A stretch of DNA of 13,168 nt from positions 1 through 13,168 of the forward strand of contig CAMWOF010000032.1 in NCBI GenBank assembly GCA_947175805.1, in the 5' to 3' direction. The notes beneath the pieces are model-generated. The model did not search any database, was not told the origin of the DNA, and saw only the letters and a list, made by a program, of their open reading frames with translations. This document shows, one piece after another, positions 7,209 through 13,168 of the stretch. Position 1 is the stretch's first letter; the number at the start of each line of letters is the position of its first letter. The position numbers and the translations under genes are program-made. Source of the DNA: an uncultured Clostridiaceae bacterium (GTDB taxonomy: Bacteria > Bacillota > Clostridia > Lachnospirales > Lachnospiraceae).

Positions 7209-9041
7209 ATGGCGGCAGAAAAAAATATGTCCCGGCAGGAGGACAGGGTTACATTAAGACAGGCAAAGCGCATGGTGCTGCTCGAGACCTTCGGCACCGG
7301 TGCGTTGTTTATGCCGGTGGCGGCGGCGCAGATAAAGAATGGGTCTGGTATGACGATGGTCATCGGTGTCCTCTGTGCTTTTCTTCTCGGCGCATATCTT
7401 ATATGGGTTTCGGCAAAGCAGAACTGCGCCGCCGGCGCCGGCGGTGCAGGGGAACGTGCAGTGCAGCTCATTTATGCCCTGCGGTTCTGGTTTAGGGGTG
7501 TGGTGCTGCTGTACATTTTCGGGCAGATGGTGCGCAGGTTTTTATTGCCGGACAGCAGTATGTTTTTTATTTTGCTGCCGGTTATACTGGTGGCGGGATA
7601 TACGATGCTTCGGACCGTAAAGGGTCGGGGCAGGCTGCTGGAAATGATTTTTTGGTGGATACTGGCGCCGATTATCCTTATCTGGATACTGGCTGTCTCA
7701 GGATGGCACTTGGGTACGCTGGAAGGGCAGCGGTTCTCGGCAGTCGGAGACGTTCCGGAGCAGACCCTCCTGGCAGTGTGCCGGATCCTGCTTTTCTATC
7801 TTCCTTTGGAGAGCGTCTTGTATTTTATGCCCCGGTGGAATGTCCTGCCGGAGGAGGAGCTGCGGGAAATATCCCGTTCAGACTCCGAAAAACGGAGATA
7901 CCAGTCGGCAGCCATGGCGGGATTGGTAACGGGGCTTCTTATGAATGTGGCTGTATTTGCCATGGCATTTCTCACGGTAGGAGAAAAGGCGTTGGCTGAG
8001 AATTTCTTTGGGGTAGCAAATATGCTGCAGACAATTTCTGCTCCGGGAAATGTGATTACCAGATTGGATATTATCGTGATGCCTTTTTTGATTCTCGGAC
8101 TATTTATTATATTCAGCGGCAGTATATTTTATGGTTGTATGGCATGGGAGCAGGTAATTTCCCGGCGCACGCTTCTCTTTCCCGCCATTATCCTGATTTC
8201 TGCCTGGGCCTTCGCCTCCCTGTATACGAATTTTGATAATGTGCTGGTATGGTATGAGGATTACGGTGTGTGGGTGGATTTACCGCTGGCGTTTTTACTT
8301 CCGCTGCTCATGCTTTGGATGGGAAGGGGAAAGCAGAAAAAGAAATCTCCTGCAAAGCAGCAATCGGATGGTGCAGCAAAACGGAAGGAAGGGACAAAGG
8401 CGGCTGCAAAAAATGTGCTGCTGGCCGGCAGTCTTATAATTACGGCAGCGGTTTTTTGCGGCTGTGATAAAGTAGATATTGAGGACAGGGACTATGTCCT
8501 CATGCTGGGAATTGACCAGGCGGACAGTGAGACTGCACTAAAACGGCATACCCATGCCTATGCGGTGGCGATGGCGGATATGCAGGGCTATAAGGCGGAG
8601 GCAGGAGAGGCCGTGAAAATTAAGACAGCGGAGGATACGAAAAACAGCTTGCGCGCCTTTCGCGACAGCTATTCCAGGAATCATGCAGCTACCATGGATT
8701 TCGGGCATGTAGAGCTGCTTTTATTCCATGAGTCGCTCACTGAGGATGATGATGTATTTGAGGATATATTGGAGGCCATAGAGGAGGAGCGTCTGTTGTC
8801 CGGCACGATTCTGGTGGCAGTTACGAGGGAAGCCGCAGCGGATTATATCCGTAAGGATGAGGAGATGGATGTGGTCTTATCCCAGGCGATTGCCAATATG
8901 CTGAAAAAAGAAGGAAACGTGTCGGTGACATTGCAGGAGCTGTATTTAGCGGAGGACGAGGACCGCAGAGTGATGATACCGGTGCTGGAATTTGCCGGGG
9001 AGGATGTGCCGCAGGTGGTAGATTATGCGGAGGTAAAGTGA
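7209..9041 (+). CDS. gerAB/gerAC: Fused germination receptor: GerAB-type permease plus N-terminal GerAC domain
   Basis: One 610-residue open frame holding two normally separate receptor subunits. Residues 12-372 are a GerAB-type amino-acid/polyamine permease-like subunit with about ten membrane segments (start RVTLRQAKRMVLLETFGTGA). A lysine-rich linker (374-401) leads to one more hydrophobic segment (403-418) and then GCDKVDIEDRDYVLMLGID (418-436), the hallmark start of mature GerAC proteins. GerAC normally has about 370-400 residues in three domains; here only the first (about 190 residues) is present, and no remnant of the rest follows before the terminators. The basic linker suits a cytosolic location and puts the GerAC part outside the membrane as in normal receptors. 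C419 could serve as lipidation site, though FCGC is a weak lipobox. No in-frame ATG separates the halves; a GTG at 8415 is the only plausible internal start and lacks a good ribosome site. The ATG at 7209 follows GAAGGAG. Confidence 0.9.
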   Translation: MAAEKNMSRQEDRVTLRQAKRMVLLETFGTGALFMPVAAAQIKNGSGMTMVIGVLCAFLLGAYLIWVSAKQNCAAGAGGAGERAVQLIYALRFWFRGVVLLYIFGQMVRRFLLPDSSMFFILLPVILVAGYTMLRTVKGRGRLLEMIFWWILAPIILIWILAVSGWHLGTLEGQRFSAVGDVPEQTLLAVCRILLFYLPLESVLYFMPRWNVLPEEELREISRSDSEKRRYQSAAMAGLVTGLLMNVAVFAMAFLTVGEKALAENFFGVANMLQTISAPGNVITRLDIIVMPFLILGLFIIFSGSIFYGCMAWEQVISRRTLLFPAIILISAWAFASLYTNFDNVLVWYEDYGVWVDLPLAFLLPLLMLWMGRGKQKKKSPAKQQSDGAAKRKEGTKAAAKNVLLAGSLIITAAVFCGCDKVDIEDRDYVLMLGIDQADSETALKRHTHAYAVAMADMQGYKAEAGEAVKIKTAEDTKNSLRAFRDSYSRNHAATMDFGHVELLLFHESLTEDDDVFEDILEAIEEERLLSGTILVAVTREAAADYIRKDEEMDVVLSQAIANMLKKEGNVSVTLQELYLAEDEDRRVMIPVLEFAGEDVPQVVDYAEVK

Positions 9042-9062
9042 TATAGCGTATCTGTATCAATA

Positions 9063-9097
9063 GGATTGGGGTGTCAGTCAAACTGGCACCCCAATCC
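9063..9097. terminator. Strong stem-loop after the germination operon
   Basis: GGATTGGGGTGTCAG pairs with CTGGCACCCCAATCC (15 bp, one G-U) around TCAAA. No U-run follows on either strand, so it may act as a transcript-end hairpin together with the next one, or block polymerase between the convergent genes. Confidence 0.6.
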
Positions 9098-9101
9098 GTC
9101 T

Positions 9102-9121
9102 GGAGCCTTTGGCTCCTTTTT
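9102..9121 (+). terminator. Rho-independent terminator of the germination operon
   Basis: GGAGCC-TTT-GGCTCC followed by TTTTT: a perfect 6-bp GC-rich stem, three-base loop and U-run. It is oriented for the plus strand and directly follows the first stem-loop. Confidence 0.85.
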
Positions 9122-9136
9122 GTTGCCGTCTGCGAC

Positions 9137-9370
9137 TCAGTTCTTTTTATTATACTTCCTTTTTCCTGTTAAAATATAGTCGCAGTCGGTCTTTAAGACC
9201 TTTGACAGCTTCAGCAGTGTTTTTGCGGAAAATCCCTTTTTACAAGTTTCAATTTCGTAAAGAAATTTCATGGAAATATGTGCTTTTTTTGCCAGGTCGG
9301 ATCTTGATATGTCCTGTGCTACCCGCAAATCATAAATTCTTTTTCCAGCATTATTATATCCCTCTACCAT
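9137..9370 (-). CDS. Small XRE-family transcriptional regulator
   Basis: A 77-residue protein that is almost only a Cro/C1-type helix-turn-helix (residues about 8-60; second and third helices around SRSDLAKKAHISMKFLYEIE). It ends in DYILTGKRK (64-72). The ATG at 9368-9370 is chosen because AAGGAGG lies just upstream; the frame stays open for 28 more codons but these look non-coding and precede that site. It is divergent from agrB, sharing the 292-base control region, and convergent with the germination operon. The tail motif D-x-DYI-x-TG recurs in the larger XRE protein at 12376-13095, so the two are probably relatives and may bind similar sites. A role in controlling agrBD or its own promoter is inferred from position. 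Confidence 0.88.
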   Translation of the reverse strand: MVEGYNNAGKRIYDLRVAQDISRSDLAKKAHISMKFLYEIETCKKGFSAKTLLKLSKVLKTDCDYILTGKRKYNKKN

Positions 9371-9499
9371 TTGTGTCCTCCTTATCCTTTCACTTTCGTG
9401 GCGGTCTTTAACCAGCACACAGCGCATAGTTAAATATAAGTATATAAGTAACAATGTAATTATAAATACCTCTGCAGGGGTTCTGTGGCAATTATTTTG

Positions 9500-9529
9500 G
9501 TGAACTATATAAATTCATTGAGTGAACTA
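9500..9529. promoter_or_regulatory. Direct repeat, candidate LytTR (AgrA-type) binding site
   Basis: GTGAACTA at 9500-9507 and 9522-9529, period 22 bases. Read on the minus strand the unit is TAGTTCAC, similar to the GTT-centred half-sites of LytTR regulators, which bind pairs about two helical turns apart (AgrA uses 9-bp repeats with 12-bp gap). It lies upstream of agrB, whose signal circuit contains a LytTR regulator. Confidence 0.45.
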
Positions 9530-9603
9530 AAATTCTGAGAGATTTTTTTAGGAATTTTTGTGCCTTATGTAACTATAGTTCCTATTTTGAACAAGTATAG
9601 CCG

Positions 9604-9623
9604 TTCGACAAAATTCGACAAAT
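9604..9623. repeat. Tandem 10-bp repeat before agrB
   Basis: TTCGACAAAA at 9604-9613 and TTCGACAAAT at 9614-9623, a period of 10 bases close to one helical turn. It lies 40 bases before the agrB start, between the likely promoter and ribosome site. Candidate site for one of the two XRE regulators, or a leader element. Confidence 0.4.
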
Positions 9624-9662
9624 TAGAATAAAAAGTGAAAATTTTGTTGTGGGAGGCAGGCT

Positions 9663-10232
9663 ATGCTGGGAAAAACAGAACTGACAGAGGAGGACTGGTA
9701 TTATGCCAGGGTATTCCTTGCGGCAGTCAGGATAGATGGCAGTAAATTCATACTTTTGCTTCTGTTCTTTACGATGATGGGGTATATGAAGGAATTTTTG
9801 ACAGCAATGTTATTCTTTGCCCTGGTGCGCAGCCGTATGGGCGGCATGCACTGCAGAAGCTACAGAAGCTGTCTGCTTTTTTCATTTCTTATCTTTTTCA
9901 ATTCCGTGGTTGTGTTGCCGGCGCTCTTTGCATTGTCAACGGTGCAGGGCGTGGTGATTCTGGCGATCTGCGCACTGATGAACATCATCTTAAAGCCGGC
10001 GCTCAATCCGACGCGTCCGGTGCCGGACAAGGGAAGGTTGATGAGAGGTAAGTGTATGGTTTTCCTTGTAATATGCCTTCTGTCAGTATATGCCGTGCTG
10101 ACAGGCTGCGGCTCCTGCGCCATGGCGGCGCTGTGGGTCATAGTCCACCAGACAGCGCTGCTGTCCCTGGCAAATATAAAGGCGGAGAAAGGGGGGGAGC
10201 ATTATGTCTATTTCCAGCATTTTAGCTTTTAG
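9663..10232 (+). CDS. agrB: AgrB-like peptide-processing membrane protease
   Basis: Integral membrane cysteine endopeptidase that removes the C-terminal part of the AgrD pro-peptide and helps close the ring of the signal peptide. The 189 residues match AgrB length. The catalytic pair is visible in RMGGMHCRSYRSC (58-70): H63 and C70, seven residues apart as in S. aureus AgrB (H77/C84). Hydrophobic segments lie about 28-56, 70-92, 93-112, 132-150 and 151-165. NPTRPVPDKGRL (115-126) corresponds to the conserved proline-containing loop. GGGAGG precedes the ATG. The last 29 bases overlap agrD in another frame, which suggests coupled translation. It is divergent from the small XRE gene, with repeats upstream that may bind the response regulator. 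Assignment to the family is strong; the natural substrate is inferred to be the adjacent peptide. Confidence 0.93.
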   Translation: MLGKTELTEEDWYYARVFLAAVRIDGSKFILLLLFFTMMGYMKEFLTAMLFFALVRSRMGGMHCRSYRSCLLFSFLIFFNSVVVLPALFALSTVQGVVILAICALMNIILKPALNPTRPVPDKGRLMRGKCMVFLVICLLSVYAVLTGCGSCAMAALWVIVHQTALLSLANIKAEKGGEHYVYFQHFSF

Positions 10233-10323
10233 TGTTACTCTGTTAGGTATATTTGGAAAAAAAGTAGGAGCAAGTGAGCGTAGTTTCTGGTTTTTTGAAG
10301 AACCGGATTTCAGCCGGCTTTAG
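10204..10323 (+). CDS. agrD: AgrD-like signal peptide precursor with predicted serine-lactone ring
   Basis: A 39-codon gene with GGGGGGAG just before its ATG, overlapping the end of agrB. Residues 1-18 form a hydrophobic or amphipathic helix as in AgrD leaders. Residues 19-26 (KKVGASER) lead into S27-F28-W29-F30-F31, followed by E32-E33-P34 and a short tail DFSRL. In staphylococcal AgrD the ring is a Cys or Ser plus four residues, ending directly before an acidic-acidic-Pro motif (DEP). The arrangement here is the same. There is no Cys in the whole peptide, so ring closure would use S27 and give a lactone, as known for S. intermedius-type AIP and enterococcal GBAP. The N-terminal cut site, and so the tail length, cannot be set from sequence. 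The downstream kinase and regulator complete the circuit. Confidence 0.85.
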   Translation: MSISSILAFSVTLLGIFGKKVGASERSFWFFEEPDFSRL

Positions 10324-10366
10324 GGAATATGCGATAAAGACACAGATATGGCGGTGAGGGATGGCG

Positions 10367-10385
10367 GCCTGCAGCTTTTGCAGGC
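10367..10385. terminator. Stem-loop between convergent agrBD and kinase operons
   Basis: GCCTGCA-GCTTT-TGCAGGC, a perfect 7-bp stem touching the last base of the kinase gene stop codon. No U-run follows on either strand, so termination by it alone is doubtful. Confidence 0.3.
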
Positions 10386-11620
10386 TAATGCCAGCCCGCG
10401 ATGGAAATCTGCACGGTAAACCAGTTGGCGTCCTCAGATTTTTCGTTGCCTATCAGGAGGCTGCCCTTATATTTGGACACAAGCTTGTCCACGTTGTAGA
10501 GACCGAAGCCCCGGTTTTCGCCCTTTTGGCTGTAGCCCTTTTTTGTCAGCCGCTTTAACTCCTCCGCAGGGATATAAGGGCAGGTGTTTTTTACCCGGAT
10601 GTGAAGGGTGTCCCCAGCGGAAAAGAGCTCCACGGAGACAGCGTGCTCGGCAATGCCGTAGGTATCTCTTGCCTCCATGGCGTTGTTTAGCAGGATGCCT
10701 GTAATTTCAATCAAATCCATAATCCGCTCCGTATCATCGGAGGAGATGGGAAGAATGTGCTGCGTGACCCGGATATTGTCTTGTGCCATGGCGGAGAGCT
10801 TGTAATAGAGGAAGCCCGTGAGCATAGGGTTTGCATCGTGGTGCAGCAGGGAGTTAAACTGGTTTTCCTTCACGAACTGTTTACAGTATTTTTCCTGCTC
10901 TGCCACGAGTGTCTCGTAGCTGGAACAGGTGTAGTGGAGGCTCAGCAGGGATGTAATCTGGTTGTTGAATTCATGCTGCTTCGAGCGCACATCCGTAATC
11001 AACTTGTCAAAGGAGTCGTCACAGACCCTTTGCAGTTGGATAAACTGGGCAGTGCGCAGATGGGCGTCCCGTTCCTTTTTCCACTGCAGGAAGATGATGG
11101 TAATCAGCATCAGCAGCAGGACAAACAGGATATTCACCGTCAAATCAAAGCTTTTGGTGAATTGGGTAATCAGCATCAGACAGATGCAGACCAGGCCTAA
11201 ATCAATGGTGCAGTACATGATGATGCGGTTGTTATTTATCATGTAATCCTTCAGGGCGTTCAGGTCCAGCTTTTTGGCAAGGAGCAGCGAAAGCAGCAGG
11301 ATAACCGTATTGGCTATAAAATTCCGCAGGATAGAATTCGGAATATACGAGAGGGGCACAGTTAGGGGCAATTGTAGAGCCGTCATAATGATGAGCGCAA
11401 GAAACAGCTCCAACAAAAGCCGCATGGAAACGCCCCTGTTGTCGGCAATGATATATACGGCAAAGAAGGCATATATGAGGTAAAGGGCATTGTCGGGAAA
11501 AAGGCCGTAATTAACCGCCTGTACGAAAAGCCCTTCCAAAAAAATATATATCAAAGACAGGCGGGTCATTTCCGTACGGGAGATTTTCTTAAACAGCAGT
11601 ATAATGGCGGACATTTCCAT
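10385..11620 (-). CDS. AgrC-like sensor histidine kinase (HPK10/GHKL type)
   Basis: Membrane kinase expected to sense the cyclic peptide and phosphorylate the LytTR regulator. The N-terminal half (about residues 20-180) has five to six hydrophobic segments and no large extracellular domain, as in AgrC. The cytosolic half starts near 181. The phospho-acceptor H216 sits in KQHEFNNQITSLLSL (214-228), the variant H-box typical of AgrC-type kinases. The N-box is GILLNNAMEA (308-317) with N312/N313, and the ATP lid G-box is ENRGFGLYNV (368-377). With 411 residues it is near AgrC length. The ATG at 11618-11620 and another at 11612-11614 are both possible; neither has a strong ribosome site. The preceding regulator ends 16 bases upstream, so both are on one transcript. 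Pairing with the AgrD peptide is inferred from location. Confidence 0.9.
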   Translation of the reverse strand: MEMSAIILLFKKISRTEMTRLSLIYIFLEGLFVQAVNYGLFPDNALYLIYAFFAVYIIADNRGVSMRLLLELFLALIIMTALQLPLTVPLSYIPNSILRNFIANTVILLLSLLLAKKLDLNALKDYMINNNRIIMYCTIDLGLVCICLMLITQFTKSFDLTVNILFVLLLMLITIIFLQWKKERDAHLRTAQFIQLQRVCDDSFDKLITDVRSKQHEFNNQITSLLSLHYTCSSYETLVAEQEKYCKQFVKENQFNSLLHHDANPMLTGFLYYKLSAMAQDNIRVTQHILPISSDDTERIMDLIEITGILLNNAMEARDTYGIAEHAVSVELFSAGDTLHIRVKNTCPYIPAEELKRLTKKGYSQKGENRGFGLYNVDKLVSKYKGSLLIGNEKSEDANWFTVQISIAGWH

Positions 11621-11636
11621 CCACAGTGAAAACAGT

Positions 11637-12359
11637 CTAATCAGAAAAATTTTTTAACAGCTCCCTCTTCATAATAATACCTATAGGTATTTTACCATAT
11701 GGTGGAATTAATTCAACCATATTATGGGAGGCGTCAATTTGCTGGACATACCGCTTATTCACGACTGTGCCCCGCTTGCACCAAAAAAAATCATCCGATT
11801 GTAACATTTCCATGAGTTTTTTCGTGGTCAGGTAAAAGAAGTTAATCGTGTCGTCCACGGTGGTAATGCTTAGCTTGTTGCCCTGGCTTTCAATATAGAC
11901 AATATCTTTTTTCCGTATGCTGAATATCATCCTGTCTTTTTGCAGGACAATAGTGTCATTTTCAGGAACCGTAAGCTCAAAGCGCAGTGCGGAGGCAATC
12001 CGTTCTTCCGTCTCGGAGTAAAAAATAGGCTTCTCTATGTATCCATAGCAGTGCAATTCCTTGTATGCATAGAGCTGCGGGTCGCTGAGTCCCGTTATAA
12101 ATATAATTGGGACGAATTCATATTTGGAAATTGCGCGGATGCCTTTGGCAAAATCTAATCCGGACGTATCACCCATGGTTCCCGGATGCAGGACGATGTC
12201 TACAAGAAACAGGGAGATATCATGCTCCATCGCACACATATATGCGGTCGGGAGGTCGGACATCGTGTAGATAACGGCCTCCGGTTCAAGCTTTAAAATG
12301 ATTTGCTTTAGTGCCTCTACTTCTTGTGTTTTGTCTTCCAGAATTAATGCTTTTTTCAT
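11637..12359 (-). CDS. LytTR-family response regulator (AgrA-like)
   Basis: 240 residues. The receiver domain (1-125) has the acidic pair E8-D9, phospho-acceptor D54 in LFLVDIVLH, T89 in IIFITG, and K110 in YIEKP. The LytTR DNA-binding domain covers about 138-237, with the typical CKRGTVVNKRYVQQID (194-209) where the family has a basic helix-strand turn. This domain type binds pairs of roughly 9-bp direct repeats. GGGTAGG lies upstream of the ATG, overlapping the stop of the XRE gene (16-base gap). The order regulator-then-kinase is reversed from S. aureus agrCA. A likely target is the repeat pair at 9500-9529 in front of agrB, which would give positive feedback. Confidence 0.93.
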   Translation of the reverse strand: MKKALILEDKTQEVEALKQIILKLEPEAVIYTMSDLPTAYMCAMEHDISLFLVDIVLHPGTMGDTSGLDFAKGIRAISKYEFVPIIFITGLSDPQLYAYKELHCYGYIEKPIFYSETEERIASALRFELTVPENDTIVLQKDRMIFSIRKKDIVYIESQGNKLSITTVDDTINFFYLTTKKLMEMLQSDDFFWCKRGTVVNKRYVQQIDASHNMVELIPPYGKIPIGIIMKRELLKNFSD

Positions 12360-12375
12360 AATGTAAAACCTACCC

Positions 12376-13095
12376 TTATGTTTTAGTAATCTGTTTTAGC
12401 TGCCGTATATTATGAAGCTCATTGGATATCTTGTTATAAAACCACTTGCGCACGTCAGAATCCACAGCCTGCAATTCATAATCTATACCGGCAATCAGTT
12501 CATGCTTATAGTCTATCACAAAAGACGGACTACAGATACCATTATTGTATAATTTTAAAATATGTTCAGTATCTAACTGGCTGGTGCCTTCCTCGCATCG
12601 GCTGTAGGTTTTTCTTGTTAAGTCAAGCAGTTCTCCAAATTCCTTTTTGTTCATGCCCAAAACAGTTCTGATGCAGCGCAGAACCTCCGGCTGTTCGGCC
12701 TGATTCGCAATCATGACAAGCTGTATTTTTAATTCGCTGTACAGGCAGAGATTTTTCTGCTGCTTAAATATGTCATCCCAATATAAAAATGCATTTTCTA
12801 TGGTGTACACATATAACTGCGCATACTCCTCGGCAGTACAGCCGGCAAGAATATCCCTCAGTCCACCGGTTTTACATAGGCTTTGTCTGCCGGTGACAAT
12901 ATAGTCCACGTCCCAGCGGTTCCCGTGTAAGGCTTTTAAATGCTTGTGCAGCAATCTGGTCTGACCGTTTTCTATCTTGCTGTACTCGCTTTGGGTAATG
13001 CCTAAAAGCTTCGCCATTTCCGCCTGCGAAACCCCTAAATTTTTCCTGTAATATATTAATCTGTTGATAACATTTTTATATTGTTCTTCCGGCAT
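12376..13095 (-). CDS. XRE-family regulator with two HTH-like segments
   Basis: 239 residues. The N-terminal Cro/C1 helix-turn-helix covers about 8-58 (LGVSQAEMAKLLGITQSEYS at 20-39), followed by WDVDYIVTGR (61-70), the same tail motif as in the small XRE protein. A helical middle part (88-132) follows. A second HTH-like segment spans about 138-186 (VLGMNKKEFGELLDLTRKTY at 145-164, then SRCEEG) and is again trailed by SPSFVIDYKHEL. This looks like an internal duplication of the HTH-plus-tail unit, with the second copy diverged and perhaps not binding DNA. It is first gene of the operon with the LytTR regulator and the kinase, so it probably controls or modulates this signalling locus. GGAG precedes the ATG at about 10 bases. 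Target and ligand unknown. Confidence 0.88.
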   Translation of the reverse strand: MPEEQYKNVINRLIYYRKNLGVSQAEMAKLLGITQSEYSKIENGQTRLLHKHLKALHGNRWDVDYIVTGRQSLCKTGGLRDILAGCTAEEYAQLYVYTIENAFLYWDDIFKQQKNLCLYSELKIQLVMIANQAEQPEVLRCIRTVLGMNKKEFGELLDLTRKTYSRCEEGTSQLDTEHILKLYNNGICSPSFVIDYKHELIAGIDYELQAVDSDVRKWFYNKISNELHNIRQLKQITKT

Positions 13096-13168
13096 TCATT
13101 TCTTTCTCCAAAAGCATAGATTTTAAATCAATTCTACGTCATTTGTATTGACCACGAAGGGCAAATAT
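13096..13168. other. Upstream region of the XRE-regulator-kinase operon
   Basis: 73 bases to the window edge. On the minus strand TAGAAT (13136-13131) could be a -10 box but no good -35 box is spaced from it. On the plus strand TTGACC (13148-13153) could be the -35 box of a divergent gene beyond the edge. Neither is certain. Confidence 0.25.

Larger units (their letters stand above)
9371..9662. other. Divergent control region between xre and agrB
   Basis: 292 AT-rich bases with no open frame that looks coding. It holds the near-palindrome ACCTCTGCAGGGGT (9468-9481), minus-strand -10-like boxes TATACT (9439-9444) and TATAAT (9458-9463) for the xre gene without convincing -35 boxes, the 22-bp-period repeat at 9500-9529, the palindrome AACTATAGTT (9571-9580) containing a -10-like TATAGT, and the tandem repeat at 9604-9623. 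Poor -35 boxes on the agrB side would suit activator-dependent transcription. Confidence 0.5.

Noticed and set aside
7142..7495. Open frame of 117 codons on the plus strand between the two germination genes
   Set aside because: It overlaps the start of the fused permease gene in another frame, is extremely basic with no family resemblance, and lacks a good start. The permease frame has clear homology and a ribosome site.
8415..9041. Separate gerAC gene starting at GTG 8415
   Set aside because: No convincing ribosome site precedes the GTG and the upstream frame runs through without a stop. I treat it as a fusion but cannot exclude weak internal initiation.
9063..9121. Riboswitch or tRNA-like structure
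   Set aside because: The paired hairpins are simple stem-loops ending in a U-run after a stop codon, best explained as tandem terminators.
9371..9454. N-terminal 28-codon extension of the small XRE protein
   Set aside because: The region contains the AAGGAGG site for the ATG at 9368-9370 and candidate promoter sequence. The extension does not look like protein.
9551..9632. A defined sigma-A promoter for agrBD
   Set aside because: TATAGT (9574-9579) and TAGAAT (9624-9629) resemble -10 boxes but neither has an acceptable -35 box at 16-18 bases. Left as an open question.
10295..10325. Hairpin around CCGG-ATTTCAG-CCGG at the end of agrD as terminator
   Set aside because: Only 4-5 pairs form, and the run of T on either strand is short and interrupted. 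Too weak to call.
10757..11200. Long plus-strand frame inside the kinase gene, with others opposite malQ, ispE and gerAA
   Set aside because: These are antisense shadows of genes with complete family motifs; none has a recognisable domain or ribosome site.

Overview
The window looks like chromosomal DNA of a flagellated, spore-forming member of the Clostridia, most probably a Lachnospiraceae-like gut bacterium. The signs are a GerA-type spore germination operon behind a near-ideal sigma-G promoter, a small protein gene behind a sigma-28 (SigD)-like promoter, strong AAGGAGG-type ribosome sites, an MEP-pathway ispE paired with a GntR regulator, and an agr-like peptide signalling locus. No rRNA, tRNA, CRISPR array, transposase or phage gene was seen.

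Layout, left to right. Bases 1-1304 (minus) hold most of malQ, which runs off the left edge. A divergent control region with one good sigma-A promoter per direction separates it from pncB (plus, 1545-3014), the nicotinate salvage enzyme. A perfect 13-bp hairpin lies between pncB and a convergent unknown gene (minus, 3092-3697) that has a sigma-28-like promoter. Next comes ispE-gntR (plus, 3899-5459), with a 17-bp palindrome over its -10 box. A sigma-G promoter directly after gntR leads, through a leader hairpin with a U-run, into a two-gene germination operon. Its first gene is a GerA A-subunit (5570-7135). Its second is an unusual continuous fusion of a GerAB-type permease to only the N-terminal part of a GerAC-type subunit (7209-9041). 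Two tandem terminators close it.

The right third (about 9137-13095) is a compact, self-contained agr-like quorum-sensing locus. A small XRE regulator (minus) is divergent from agrB-agrD (plus). Convergent to these lies a second operon (minus) ordered XRE regulator with two HTH segments, LytTR response regulator, AgrC-like histidine kinase. The agrD gene is only 39 codons and easy to miss. It encodes a peptide without cysteine whose predicted core is Ser-Phe-Trp-Phe-Phe followed by Glu-Glu-Pro, so the expected signal is a serine lactone, not a thiolactone. The agrB upstream region carries an 8-bp direct repeat with 22-bp period, which suits a LytTR dimer, and a tandem 10-bp repeat.

Expected joint working (inference): AgrB cuts and cyclises AgrD, the exported lactone is sensed by the AgrC-like kinase, the LytTR regulator activates agrBD, and the two related XRE proteins add another control layer. 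The most unusual items are the predicted serine-lactone peptide with its two-XRE regulatory setting, and the fused, truncated germinant receptor.
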